DNA of 64,000 nt from Cysteiniphilum sp. JM-1 (lineage in GTDB: Bacteria > Pseudomonadota > Gammaproteobacteria > Francisellales > Francisellaceae), in contig NZ_VXKS01000001.1 in assembly GCF_008711525.1 (NCBI RefSeq), forward strand, positions 101,523-165,522, written 5' to 3'. The position numbers and the translations under genes were made by a program. The notes under the pieces are model-generated. The model searched no databases, had not been told where the DNA came from, and worked only from the letters and a program-made list of their open reading frames with translations. Position 1 is the stretch's first letter. Every line of letters begins with the position of its first letter. This document shows positions 19,755-28,501 of this stretch, one piece after another.

Positions 19755-20360
19755 TTACAAAGATTCAGCATTTTCTGCTAAATAAGCAGCAACACCTTGC
19801 GGTGACGCCTTCATGCCTTTGTCACCTTCTTTCCAGCCGGCAGGGCATACTTCACCGTGTTCTTCAAAGAATTGTAATGCTTGAACCATACGCACTAGCT
19901 CGTCCATATTACGACCTAATGGCAGATCATTAACGACTTGATGTCTAACAACACCGTCTTTGTCAATTAAGAATGTACCACGGAAAGCAATCCCTGCTTC
20001 GGGGTGCTCAACACCATAGGCTTTAACAATACTATGGTTCATATCAGCAATCATCGTGTATTTAACCGCACCAATACCACCATCATTCACTGGGGTATTG
20101 CGCCATGCATTGTGTGTGAAGTGTGAATCAATCGATACTGCAAATACTTCAACACCTAGCTTTTTAAGCTCATCAACACGCTTATCAAGTGCGATTAACT
20201 CAGATGGGCAAACAAACGTAAAATCAAGCGGGTAAAAAACAACCGCTGCATACTTGCCATCACGCGCTTTTTCAAAGCTTAATGCATCTACAATTTCACC
20301 ATTTGCTAGCACTGCTGGCGCTGTGAATTCAGGCGCTTTGCGTCCTACTAATACCGTCAT
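19755..20360 (-). CDS. Peroxiredoxin, typical 2-Cys (AhpC/Prx1 type)
   Basis: 201 residues. It reduces hydrogen and alkyl peroxides through a peroxidatic Cys51 in FYPLDFTFVCPSELIA and a resolving Cys in EVCPAGWKEG near residue 170; both are present, as is the Arg-containing FRGTFLIDKDG strand. I choose ATG 20360 (MTVLVGRKAPEF) because AAGGAG lies 6 bases upstream; an in-frame ATG at 20390 would add ten unconserved residues that include this ribosome site. Monocistronic, with the HAD gene divergent upstream. AhpF or thioredoxin is the likely reductant, but neither gene is in the window. Confidence 0.95.
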   Translation of the reverse strand: MTVLVGRKAPEFTAPAVLANGEIVDALSFEKARDGKYAAVVFYPLDFTFVCPSELIALDKRVDELKKLGVEVFAVSIDSHFTHNAWRNTPVNDGGIGAVKYTMIADMNHSIVKAYGVEHPEAGIAFRGTFLIDKDGVVRHQVVNDLPLGRNMDELVRMVQALQFFEEHGEVCPAGWKEGDKGMKASPQGVAAYLAENAESL

Positions 20361-20486
20361 GATTATCTCCTTAAGGGTTTGTAATTTCATAAATTGACAA
20401 CAATTTAGTGCGCAAAAGTTTGCTAAAGCCTGCTAATTATGTCAATAATGACACAGCAGAATTTAACAAATTTTGGAAATAATTTT

Positions 20487-21071
20487 ATGATTTATATTCA
20501 CCCCAAAACCCAAGCCTTAATTTTTGACTGTGATGGCACCATCGCCGATACAATGGTGATTCATAACGAGGCATGGCATACCATCGCTCAGCGCTATCGT
20601 TTCAATTTAAGTGCTGACGAGCTTGCTCATTATAATGGCATCCCTACTTTACAAATATTACAAATGTTAACAACCAGTGAAGATAAGAAGCGTTTTGATT
20701 TACATAAAATGGTCCACGAAAAAGAAAACCTCGCTGAGGAAAAGATGGATCGCGTAATTGCTATCCAACCGGTGCTTAATTTGATTAATCGTTATCACCA
20801 AAAATTGCCGATGGTGGTCATCTCTGGTGGCATGCGTCGAAATGTGGTCAAAACACTCGAAGCACTTGATATTGCTAATCATTTTGAATTTATCATCACC
20901 GCTGATGATGATCACCCGACCAAGGACACTCCTGAAGCTTTTACTTTAATTGCTGACAGACTGGGTGTTGATCATGATAAATGCCATGTCTTTGAGGATG
21001 GCAAACCAGGACTTATCAATGCGGTTAAAGCCAATATGATGGTAACTGATATCAGAACGTTTTACCCTTAG
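20487..21071 (+). CDS. HAD-superfamily phosphatase, beta-phosphoglucomutase/YqaB-like
   Basis: About 194 residues. HAD motif I is LIFDCDGTIADT (nucleophile DxD), motif II VVISGG, motif III the Lys in TKDTPEAF and motif IV FEDGKPGL; a small helical cap sits between I and II. The layout matches subfamily IA phosphatases such as fructose-1-phosphate phosphatase YqaB and beta-PGM, acting on a sugar phosphate in the cytoplasm. I start at ATG 20487, which gives the usual short N-terminus before motif I and has GGA 9 bases upstream; starts at 20439/20448 are possible but lack a ribosome site. Convergent with the MHS carrier gene. Confidence 0.85.
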   Translation: MIYIHPKTQALIFDCDGTIADTMVIHNEAWHTIAQRYRFNLSADELAHYNGIPTLQILQMLTTSEDKKRFDLHKMVHEKENLAEEKMDRVIAIQPVLNLINRYHQKLPMVVISGGMRRNVVKTLEALDIANHFEFIITADDDHPTKDTPEAFTLIADRLGVDHDKCHVFEDGKPGLINAVKANMMVTDIRTFYP

Positions 21072-21157
21072 CAATAAAAGGTAAGTTTCGCTATTTTCAC
21101 CTCGCCCTTTGTGGGATCGCTCGTGCGGCTTATGCTGTACGGGTGAAGGGGAAGCAA

Positions 21158-22381
21158 TTAAGATATTGACGACTTAGCCACACTGAAAAATGCAACTAAA
21201 GCAATAACACATACATAAACAACCACATAAGCAATATTCGCCAAATCGATTGCTAAGCATTGCGCAACCAAGGGTGCCGCGCCACCAAAGATAGCAACGG
21301 ATATGCTCCACGCAACCCCCATGCCGGTATAGCGAATATTAACAGGGAAAATATCGACCAGATAGCGAAACATGCTTCCTGTAACTAAGATATTGCTTAT
21401 TGCATATACAACTTGCGCGCACAGCGCCAAATATACACTTGAGAAACCTGACAAATAGAATAAAGCAGGCACAGTAATGACACTGCTTAAAAGCCCTGAT
21501 TTCAACATTTTTTGTGTACCTAATCGATCTGCCAACAATGCTGCTATTGGTGTCAACACTGTCACAGTCGCTACACCAAAAGTTGCAGCCCAGTGCGCGT
21601 TTTCACTACTTAAAAACCCTCGCTGAATGACAAAAGATACCCACCATAGATTACAAATATAGATATACACGCCAACAAATGCCGCGATAAAAAAGCATTG
21701 TATCAGCTGATTTGTATACCCTTTAAATGCTTTGATGCCATTAAAGAATGCTTTATTTACTCTAACGCTTTCAAACTCAGGACTCTCAGTCGTGCTTATC
21801 CGAAAATAAAGTCCAATTAAACAGCCGACAAACCCCAAATAAAATGGCACACGCCAAAACCATTCCGGCATCATCGGCAATGAAACGATTGATGCCATTG
21901 CCGCCCCCAACATCATACCCAAGGCGGCAGCAAAGCTCACCCAACTCACCGCAAGATTTTTAAAGCCACCATGGTAATGCTCGGCGACAAAAATCGCAGC
22001 CCCTGTAAACTCACCTGACACTGAAATGCCTTGGATAATCCGCAAGAAAAGTAACATCAACGGTGCGGCAACACCAATACTTTGATAACTTGGCAAAAGC
22101 CCAATGCATAAAGTTGCTAAACCCATCAGAATAAGACTTAAGGATAAGGCTTTTTTGCGCCCGAATTTATCGCCGATGATGCCAAAAATAATTGAGCCAA
22201 AAGGTCGCGCTAAATAGCTTGCAGCAAAGATACATAAACTAAACAACATCGCATAAGGCGTATCTTCTGGGAAAAATAAATGGGCGAACTTAAACGCTAA
22301 ATAACCATAAAAGCTAAACTCCGCCCATTCGACAAATGTACCAATCGCCGACGCGATAATGACTTTATTTTTTGATTGCAT
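21158..22381 (-). CDS. MFS transporter, metabolite:H+ symporter (MHS/ProP-like)
   Basis: 407 residues and 12 membrane segments. The N-terminus IGTFVEWAEFSFYGYLA and the segments ASYLARPFGSIIFG and GDKFGRKKALSLSL are diagnostic of the MHS branch (ProP, ShiA, KgtP, citrate carriers). The exact solute cannot be told apart; organic acids, betaine and proline are all family substrates. It lies 92 bases downstream of the GH16 glucanase gene on the same strand, so the two could form a unit, but MHS carriers are not known sugar transporters. No terminator with a T-run is visible in the 86-base gap to the convergent HAD gene. Confidence 0.88.
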   Translation of the reverse strand: MQSKNKVIIASAIGTFVEWAEFSFYGYLAFKFAHLFFPEDTPYAMLFSLCIFAASYLARPFGSIIFGIIGDKFGRKKALSLSLILMGLATLCIGLLPSYQSIGVAAPLMLLFLRIIQGISVSGEFTGAAIFVAEHYHGGFKNLAVSWVSFAAALGMMLGAAMASIVSLPMMPEWFWRVPFYLGFVGCLIGLYFRISTTESPEFESVRVNKAFFNGIKAFKGYTNQLIQCFFIAAFVGVYIYICNLWWVSFVIQRGFLSSENAHWAATFGVATVTVLTPIAALLADRLGTQKMLKSGLLSSVITVPALFYLSGFSSVYLALCAQVVYAISNILVTGSMFRYLVDIFPVNIRYTGMGVAWSISVAIFGGAAPLVAQCLAIDLANIAYVVVYVCVIALVAFFSVAKSSIS

Positions 22382-22473
22382 TACGATAACCCTCGCCCTT
22401 TAAACGCAAGGATTATGCCGTGAGTTAGATGAAAAGAAAAGATTCAACTCCGGTCACTCTATATTTTTTCGAT

Positions 22474-24498
22474 TTAACTACTAGGAGACTTGACCGTAAT
22501 AAGGTGAGGATTAACTGATTGATATGCCATAATAATCCCCTTGGGATCACTCTTAACTTCCCATGATATGTCACCCGTTGCTGAAGTTTCTAATGTGAGT
22601 TGCGCTGTTGCTGTCGCTGCTGTTGGAATTTGATCAGCAGGATAGGCACCATGATAAGTTGATGTTGTATATAGTTTAATAGTTGCCGTCATAGACTCTC
22701 CATTTTGAGGCGCAAAAAATGCTAGAGGCGTTGAAGCTCCTGAAATCCCAAAAGAAGAATTAGTAGATTTTAATTCCTGCCCATTTCCGGATGCTAATGT
22801 TACCGTAACAAACATAAATGGATTGGTTGCACTGATCGCGACACCTGTATTCATCGTCGTTGCTACTCTAAAAAAATTACGTTTTGGATTAGCGGTTGAC
22901 GGCGTAACACTTAATTGCATTAAAGGTAATTTATCAGCTGAATAACTACCCTCTTTATTTGCAATAAAGCTAATAGCTAAAGGACTTTTTGAGTCCCTAA
23001 GATCTGAGCCCTCTATTCCTTTTTTCGTGAAGTCCTGAGCATACAAAATACCAAAATAATCCATAAGCTTGACTGAAAAATTATCTTTGCTCCAAGAGCC
23101 ATCACCTAAATCAAATTTCCACACATTCGTAGCCATATCGAAGTCACTTGTATTTGACCCATCAAGATATTGACCACTATCTTTCTTAAGAGGGTAGTAC
23201 GTTACACTTCTAAAATAAGCATCAACACCCTGCCAATCATTATCTGGAGGATTCCCAGACCATCCAGCACCAGCTTCTTGGCTAGGCGTTAATTTACTAT
23301 TTTCAAGATCTTTAGCAGCTTTGAATGCGACATAATTAGCAAGGTTAATAGATACCTCGCCAAGTTTATTATCAAACCCTGTATCTACCCAAGGAAGGCT
23401 TCCTTGTGGTGCTTGCACACCTGATGCTTTGAGCGATGGGTAGTCATCTATCGTATATAGTGCAACTGGTGTTGCATGAGAAATATCAGTTCCATTGTCC
23501 GGTGCATTGATATAGTAGGCAACGCGTGTCGGTGACCAGACAATAGTGTAAGTATTAAATTGCGCATATGGATTAAAACTAGCATTACCTGCATCTGGCA
23601 AAATATAGGTTTCATTATTCATTGCTGCTGCCGTATATGATTTAGCAAGTGTAGAGCCACCCAATACAGGTAACTTTTCAATAAACTTATAATTCTGCCT
23701 ATTAAATCCAGGTAAAGTAACATCAATATTTTGATTACCCTGCGGCATACGCCACCAATTAATCGCTGCCATTTTACGCATATCTAAAGTGGATGGTACG
23801 GGTTTAACTGCTGTTAATGGATATTTCCAAACTGAGGCATTTTGCCAACCTGGTTGTTTACTACTTCCAGTTATACCACCCACCTCATAACCATCCCCGG
23901 TTGTTGCTATTGCACCAAGGTAGTTATAATTTTCTGAATTGATTTGTGTATCCTTTTTGCCATTTGTCATCCATTTATTATAATAACGCTGCATCATACC
24001 AAGAGCTGTATCATCAGTAATGTAATAATTTTGAGTCCAATTAATAACATCTGCAGTAATCTGCCCTGATGTCATCTGGCTCATATCAAGCTTTGCACCA
24101 TAGTACGTTGGATTTCCCCCTGTATCTAATGCAATATACGAATTCTGCGTTGCTTGTGTATACGGCACAAACTCCCAGTCAAACTCATTCCAACGCCACA
24201 TTTGCGCTACCTCAGGCATAGCTCCTGGCGCTGGGGCATCTGAATAAAGCCAAAAGGCTGTACAAACAGGGCCATCAGCCGCTTTTAATTTAGCAACAAA
24301 CATTCCATAATCAAACTTTTTCAACGACTTCATCTGTGCACTCAGATAATCTCCATAACGCGCATAGGGACTCCATTGATTTTGCTTTTCTTGTAATCTT
24401 GCCCCAGAATCTGCACCCACAGAAGTTTGGATATAACTTAAAAAAGGCAATAAAAATATACTACTAATAATTTTCTTCACACACGTTTTATTTTCCAT
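22474..24498 (-). CDS. Secreted GH16-family glycoside hydrolase (beta-glucanase/agarase type)
   Basis: 674 residues with a signal peptide (KKIISSIFLLPFLSYIQTSVGA). The GH16 signature ExDxE is visible as NEFDWEF (Glu105 nucleophile, Asp107, Glu109 acid/base), preceded by the beta strands FDYGMFVAKLKAADG and CTAFWLYSD and followed far downstream by FNTYTIVWSPTRVAYYI and VDAYFRSVTYYPL, standard GH16 strands. About 190 residues (120-310) separate the catalytic strand from FNTYTIVW, longer than the usual GH16 spacing, indicating a large insertion. Residues ~440-674 form an additional beta-rich region of unknown type. Likely hydrolyses beta-1,3(4)-glucans such as laminarin, or related algal polysaccharide; GH16 specificity cannot be settled here. 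Confidence 0.82.
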   Translation of the reverse strand: MENKTCVKKIISSIFLLPFLSYIQTSVGADSGARLQEKQNQWSPYARYGDYLSAQMKSLKKFDYGMFVAKLKAADGPVCTAFWLYSDAPAPGAMPEVAQMWRWNEFDWEFVPYTQATQNSYIALDTGGNPTYYGAKLDMSQMTSGQITADVINWTQNYYITDDTALGMMQRYYNKWMTNGKKDTQINSENYNYLGAIATTGDGYEVGGITGSSKQPGWQNASVWKYPLTAVKPVPSTLDMRKMAAINWWRMPQGNQNIDVTLPGFNRQNYKFIEKLPVLGGSTLAKSYTAAAMNNETYILPDAGNASFNPYAQFNTYTIVWSPTRVAYYINAPDNGTDISHATPVALYTIDDYPSLKASGVQAPQGSLPWVDTGFDNKLGEVSINLANYVAFKAAKDLENSKLTPSQEAGAGWSGNPPDNDWQGVDAYFRSVTYYPLKKDSGQYLDGSNTSDFDMATNVWKFDLGDGSWSKDNFSVKLMDYFGILYAQDFTKKGIEGSDLRDSKSPLAISFIANKEGSYSADKLPLMQLSVTPSTANPKRNFFRVATTMNTGVAISATNPFMFVTVTLASGNGQELKSTNSSFGISGASTPLAFFAPQNGESMTATIKLYTTSTYHGAYPADQIPTAATATAQLTLETSATGDISWEVKSDPKGIIMAYQSVNPHLITVKSPSS

Positions 24499-24859
24499 AA
24501 TGCTACCTCTCTTTGAACTCTACATCTTTAATCCATTACAAACCACTTTGCAATCACGCGTTACAAAATGAGTTAACAATGAGTTAAGCAGATCGTCATA
24601 AAAATACCTATGGCAAATGGATGATTTTTGGTGCGCCAATATCTTAACTTTCATAAAAAGATCGCTTTACATCAGCTGTGAAAAAGATTAATTTAACTGC
24701 TTCGCATGTATGGTTGCTATACATATTTTATCCTTATAGCGAAACTAAATAATTAAATAATGGGGCAAAATACCATGAGTAAAGATTTGGGTTTTATTTT
24801 TATGACACAGGTTTGGAATCTGTAGATTCACTGGTATATTACACACAAAGGAATTAATA
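24499..24859. other. Intergenic region upstream of the GH16 gene; no gene seen
   Basis: AT-rich, without a credible coding region on either strand. It must contain the divergent promoters of the GH16 gene and the downstream permease region. A small hairpin, ATGTAT-GGTTGCT-ATACAT (24706-24724), is followed by ATTTT and might be a weak terminator or operator. Confidence 0.4.
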
Positions 24860-24943
24860 ATGTTTAAGCATGAAACAAACATCAATACACGATCAAAAGC
24901 ACACTTTTTTCTTCACCAAAAATATCACAGTTTACGTATCTGA
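24860..24943 (+). CDS. Possible 27-residue leader peptide upstream of the LysP-like permease
   Basis: ATG 24860 is preceded by AAAGGA at 7-base spacing, and the frame gives a 27-residue basic peptide with four His and three Lys, ending TGA. It lies 79 bases before the permease ATG, followed by the imperfect hairpin GCAAT...ATTGC. It is too short to prove coding by itself. The position and good ribosome site make a leader peptide or a chance ORF equally thinkable. Confidence 0.3.
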   Translation: MFKHETNINTRSKAHFFLHQKYHSLRI

Positions 24944-25022
24944 ATAGATTGCCGCAATGCAGCAGCGATTGCAGATAATAAATTTAAAATAATTTTTGAA
25001 CATTTGAAGAAAAGAGAAAAGT

Positions 25023-26459
25023 ATGTCACATAAATTACAACGAAACTTAAAAGCTCGCCATTTAATCATGATCGCCTTGGGTGGCTCGATTGGCACTGGT
25101 TTATTTTTAGCAAGCGGCAGCGCCATTTATGAGGCGGGTCCCGGTGGCGCAATGCTCGCCTATGTCATTATCTCACTGATGGTTTATTTTCTAATGTGTA
25201 GCCTTGGTGAAATGGCAGCACACTCACCAACTACAGGCACATTTTGTGAATACTCTAGCCGTTATGTCAGTGCTGATTTTGGCTTTGCCATGGGTTGGAA
25301 CTATTGGTTTAACTGGGCAATTACTATTGCCGCTGAGATTATTGCTGCAGCTTTAATTATGCAATATTGGTTTCCTTATGTGCCAACGATCTATTGGAGT
25401 GTTTTGTTTTTTGTGCTTATTTTTGGTTTAAACCTATTAGCCGTTAAAGTCTATGGTGAAACGGAGTATTGGCTATCTTTTATCAAAGTTGCTTTTGTGA
25501 TCATTTTTATTGTTGTTGGCATATTAACAATCATTGGTGTTACTGGCGTTGGTGGACCTGTTGGTTTTGAGAATTGGCATATTGGGGATGCGCCTTTTCA
25601 TAATGGCATGCTTGGGTTTATGGCAGTGTTTTTGATCGCAGGCTTCTCGTTTCAAGGCACAGAACTCGTTGGCGTTGCTGCAGGTGAAGCAGATAACCCT
25701 AGAAAAGCTATTCCTCAAGCGATTAAACGCACCTTCTGGCGTTTGGTTATTTTTTATATTCTTGCTATTGGGATTATTAGCTTCTTAATTCCCTATACGA
25801 GTGACATTCTCATTAATAAAAATTCTGATATTGCCATTAGCCCTTTTACCATTGTTTTTAAAAACGCAGGCTTGACCTATGCCGCAACGATTATGAATGC
25901 GGTGATCTTGATTGCAATCTTATCTGCTTGCAATGCTAGCATGTTCTCGGCAACACGTATTATGTGGCATCTAGCCAATACCAAACAAGCACCCAAAATA
26001 TTTGTCAAAATTAACCGTCAAGGCATTCCGATTAATGCACTTTTGATTACAGCACTTGTTGGTTGCTTGTTCTTTCTGACTTCTTTTTTAGAGAATGGTA
26101 GCGTGTTTATCTGGCTTGTTAACATTTCCTCTTTAGCGGGATTTGTTGCTTGGTTTGGTATTGCTTTGAGCCATTATCGGTTTCGTCGCGCTTACCAAAA
26201 ACAAGGTATGAACCTGCAAGATTTACCCTATCGCGCCAAATGGTTCCCAGTCGCACCCATTTTTGCAATGCTTTTAATTGCCGTGATTATCCTAGGACAA
26301 GAGTTTAGCGATATTATCTCAGGCGACATTACATGGCAGAAATTCTTAGCAACCTATATCGGCTTTATTCTATTTTTAGCATTACTTATCGGCTATAAAT
26401 TGATTAAACGCAGTAAGCTCATTGCCTTGGAAAAATGTGATATCTCTGCTAAACATTAG
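25023..26459 (+). CDS. Amino-acid permease, LysP/AAT-family-like
   Basis: 478 residues and 12 membrane segments of the APC superfamily. The N-terminal KARHLIMIALGGSIGTGLFL is the AAT-family signature that forms the unwound TM1 substrate site, and MGWNYWFNWAITIAAEIIAA closely resembles the corresponding TM of E. coli LysP. A lysine or other basic amino acid is therefore a plausible substrate, and the lysine-regulated operon at 29706-36334 shows that lysine supply is controlled in this organism; neither proves specificity. The YiiX-like gene follows after 37 bases in the same direction. The ribosome site (AAAGAGAAAAGT) is weak but purine-rich. Confidence 0.88.
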   Translation: MSHKLQRNLKARHLIMIALGGSIGTGLFLASGSAIYEAGPGGAMLAYVIISLMVYFLMCSLGEMAAHSPTTGTFCEYSSRYVSADFGFAMGWNYWFNWAITIAAEIIAAALIMQYWFPYVPTIYWSVLFFVLIFGLNLLAVKVYGETEYWLSFIKVAFVIIFIVVGILTIIGVTGVGGPVGFENWHIGDAPFHNGMLGFMAVFLIAGFSFQGTELVGVAAGEADNPRKAIPQAIKRTFWRLVIFYILAIGIISFLIPYTSDILINKNSDIAISPFTIVFKNAGLTYAATIMNAVILIAILSACNASMFSATRIMWHLANTKQAPKIFVKINRQGIPINALLITALVGCLFFLTSFLENGSVFIWLVNISSLAGFVAWFGIALSHYRFRRAYQKQGMNLQDLPYRAKWFPVAPIFAMLLIAVIILGQEFSDIISGDITWQKFLATYIGFILFLALLIGYKLIKRSKLIALEKCDISAKH

Positions 26460-26496
26460 TTATTCAAAATCATTCTATGCAAGGTAAAAATAACAG

Positions 26497-27342
26497 ATGT
26501 TCTTTCGCAATAGCCTTAGTAAACACCTTATTCGCTTTCTTACACGCGATGTTGATAAGCCACGCAAATTAGCATTATCCGATTATCAATCATTAAGTCG
26601 CGCCGTTTTGACTTGTGATGTATTATTAGTTGAAGGACGTTCACGCACAGCACGAGTTATCAGCTATATCACCCGCAGTATTTGGACGCATGCCGCTTTA
26701 TACATTGGAAAACTTAATGAGCTTGCACCACAACTACAACATACGCTATTGCAATTTAATCCACATCTTGAACATGAGCATATTATTATTGAAAGCATTC
26801 TTGGAGAAGGTGTTGTTGTTAAAAATCTCAATGAATACACACACGAACACGTTAGAATCTGCCGCCCCAAAGGGATTTCTAAAGCCCAAGTTATCACTGT
26901 TTTTAACTATGCAATAGCCAATCTTGGCAAGCCATATGACCATCGACAAGTCTTTGATTTAGCACGTTTTTTGTTTCCATGGATGATCTTGCCACGCAAA
27001 TGGCGCTCAAGCATTTTTCAGCACAATGCAAAAGGGCACGCTAAAATGACTTGCTCTTTATTGTTGGCTGAGGCTTTCATTCAAGCACGATTTCCTATTC
27101 TGCCAACCATTGAGAAAAAATCTTCAGGCAATTATTTTGAAGCGATTGTGCGTAACCCTCGACTTTTTGTACCTTGCGATTTTGATTATTCACCGTTTTT
27201 CGATATTGTAAAATATCCGATGGTTAAAATTGAAGGTAATAGTGATGAGCTATTCTTATGGAATAACGAGGTAATGAGTAATGACGATGAGGGCTTAACA
27301 GAGATCTCATCATCAAATGAGGTTAAGCATTCAAGCGGCTAA
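26497..27342 (+). CDS. YiiX/YebB-like permuted NlpC/P60 (papain-like) hydrolase
   Basis: 281 residues. The permuted papain order is visible: His in TRSIWTHAALYIG (~residue 66), an acidic residue in HIIIESILGEGVV, and the catalytic Cys in AKMTCSLLLAEAFIQ (~residue 187). Such proteins cleave or transfer amide or ester bonds, in lipid, peptidoglycan or protein substrates; no specific activity is known for this branch. There is no signal peptide, so it is probably cytoplasmic or membrane-associated. It is 37 bases after the permease gene and its 3' end overlaps the convergent DUF2608 gene by 20 bases. The C-terminal ~50 residues are Ser/Glu-rich and likely disordered. Confidence 0.78.
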   Translation: MFFRNSLSKHLIRFLTRDVDKPRKLALSDYQSLSRAVLTCDVLLVEGRSRTARVISYITRSIWTHAALYIGKLNELAPQLQHTLLQFNPHLEHEHIIIESILGEGVVVKNLNEYTHEHVRICRPKGISKAQVITVFNYAIANLGKPYDHRQVFDLARFLFPWMILPRKWRSSIFQHNAKGHAKMTCSLLLAEAFIQARFPILPTIEKKSSGNYFEAIVRNPRLFVPCDFDYSPFFDIVKYPMVKIEGNSDELFLWNNEVMSNDDEGLTEISSSNEVKHSSG

Positions 27343-28156
27343 CAATTTGTTGTAAGTAATTGGACATCTTATGCCAATCTGCAATTTCCCAGTTTTTGCT
27401 ATTCTCTGGATCGGGTAAATAGGTGTAATGAATGGCGTAATAATTAAGTTTGCCTTTCAATTCATCTTTAACCATATCAACTTTACTTCTGGTATCATCG
27501 ACATAAATAACCGATTGACATAGGTTTGAGTTATTTGTCTTTTGACGCTCTTTTTCAATCAAGCCAAGAAGCAATTGACCTTTATCACCGCCTGCGGCGT
27601 ATTGAATGCCATGGTTATACATCGTATAGTCATTTTTATACTTATTTTGCGCAAAGAAGCTTGGATCAAATCGATCGCTGCCAATAGGATTCTTGGTGAA
27701 ATCAAGTCCATTGATTCTTAGCTGCCTTAAGGTTGTTGCCTCAGCACTAAACCCGCGTGACGTCAACGCAATCGAAGGATATTCCCTTTGCAATTTACTG
27801 ACCACTGCCACGGTATCACTTTCGACCGGCTGATAATTGATAAAGTAGCGTACCGCATTCAAGAAATCATAAATATTTGCACTTTGATCAGTTAATAAAT
27901 GCTTGGCATATGGATTACTTTGTGATGCCTGCCAATATACCCAACCTTCGCTGGCAAACTTTTCTTTATTTGTTAATAGCGTGTTATCAATATCATAAAC
28001 AATACACACTGAAGACTTACCATAGTCTTTGCTTAACTTAGCAGCATATGGTTCGATATCTTTAATATTTGTAACACTAACTTCTTGATTTGTCATCGCT
28101 TGAGCTACACCAACACTAAACAGCACCAATGATATAGCTGTTATTTTCTTGATCAT
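27323..28156 (-). CDS. Secreted HAD-superfamily phosphatase, DUF2608-like
   Basis: 277 residues with a signal peptide (MIKKITAISLVLFSVGVAQA). HAD motif I is VYDIDNTLLT (Asp55, Asp57), motif II the Ser in IALTSRGFS, and motif IV VIYVDDTRSK. Together these resemble the DUF2608/acid-phosphatase-like group known from intracellular gammaproteobacteria. It would act in the periplasm on an unknown phosphoester. I place the start at ATG 28156: AGAGGG lies just upstream and the signal peptide begins there; an upstream ATG at 28258 would add 34 unconvincing residues. It converges with the YiiX-like gene with a 20-base overlap. Confidence 0.85.
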   Translation of the reverse strand: MIKKITAISLVLFSVGVAQAMTNQEVSVTNIKDIEPYAAKLSKDYGKSSVCIVYDIDNTLLTNKEKFASEGWVYWQASQSNPYAKHLLTDQSANIYDFLNAVRYFINYQPVESDTVAVVSKLQREYPSIALTSRGFSAEATTLRQLRINGLDFTKNPIGSDRFDPSFFAQNKYKNDYTMYNHGIQYAAGGDKGQLLLGLIEKERQKTNNSNLCQSVIYVDDTRSKVDMVKDELKGKLNYYAIHYTYLPDPENSKNWEIADWHKMSNYLQQIVSRLNA

Positions 28157-28301
28157 TTTTAACCCTCTTAGATTTCCCGCAGGCATATTAGCACAAACCG
28201 TAAGTTTGTGTATTTTTTTGTAGCAAGGCATTTTGCTTTTATTCTGTAAACTCCCCAAAAGATTAACAGTATGGATTTGCTAAGCTTACCATCCATGGTG
28301 A

Positions 28302-28359
28302 TGGATTGCCTGCATCCTGCAGCAATGACGTCATTGTCGACAGGGAAGTCGGCAATCCA
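28302..28359. repeat. 58-bp palindromic element, REP-like
   Basis: TGGATTGCC and GGCAATCCA are perfect outer arms; GCAATGAC and TCATTGT form an inner pair around the centre ACGTCATT. It lies between the DUF2608 and monooxygenase genes, in a 345-base stretch (28157-28501) that I otherwise see as non-coding. The TGGATTGC...GCAATCCA style resembles small dispersed palindromes of many gammaproteobacteria. Only one copy is in this window. Confidence 0.6.
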
Positions 28360-28501
28360 GTTTGCCAGGATGGCGACCTTTAAAACTTGACTATGTAAGG
28401 GCTTAATAAAAAAATACGGAGCTTTCAGTTTTATTACTATCTCATTCTGTTTAGAATATGCCGTCTATGTCATTGGAAAGTTGAAAGGGAAAAAAGAAAC
28501 T

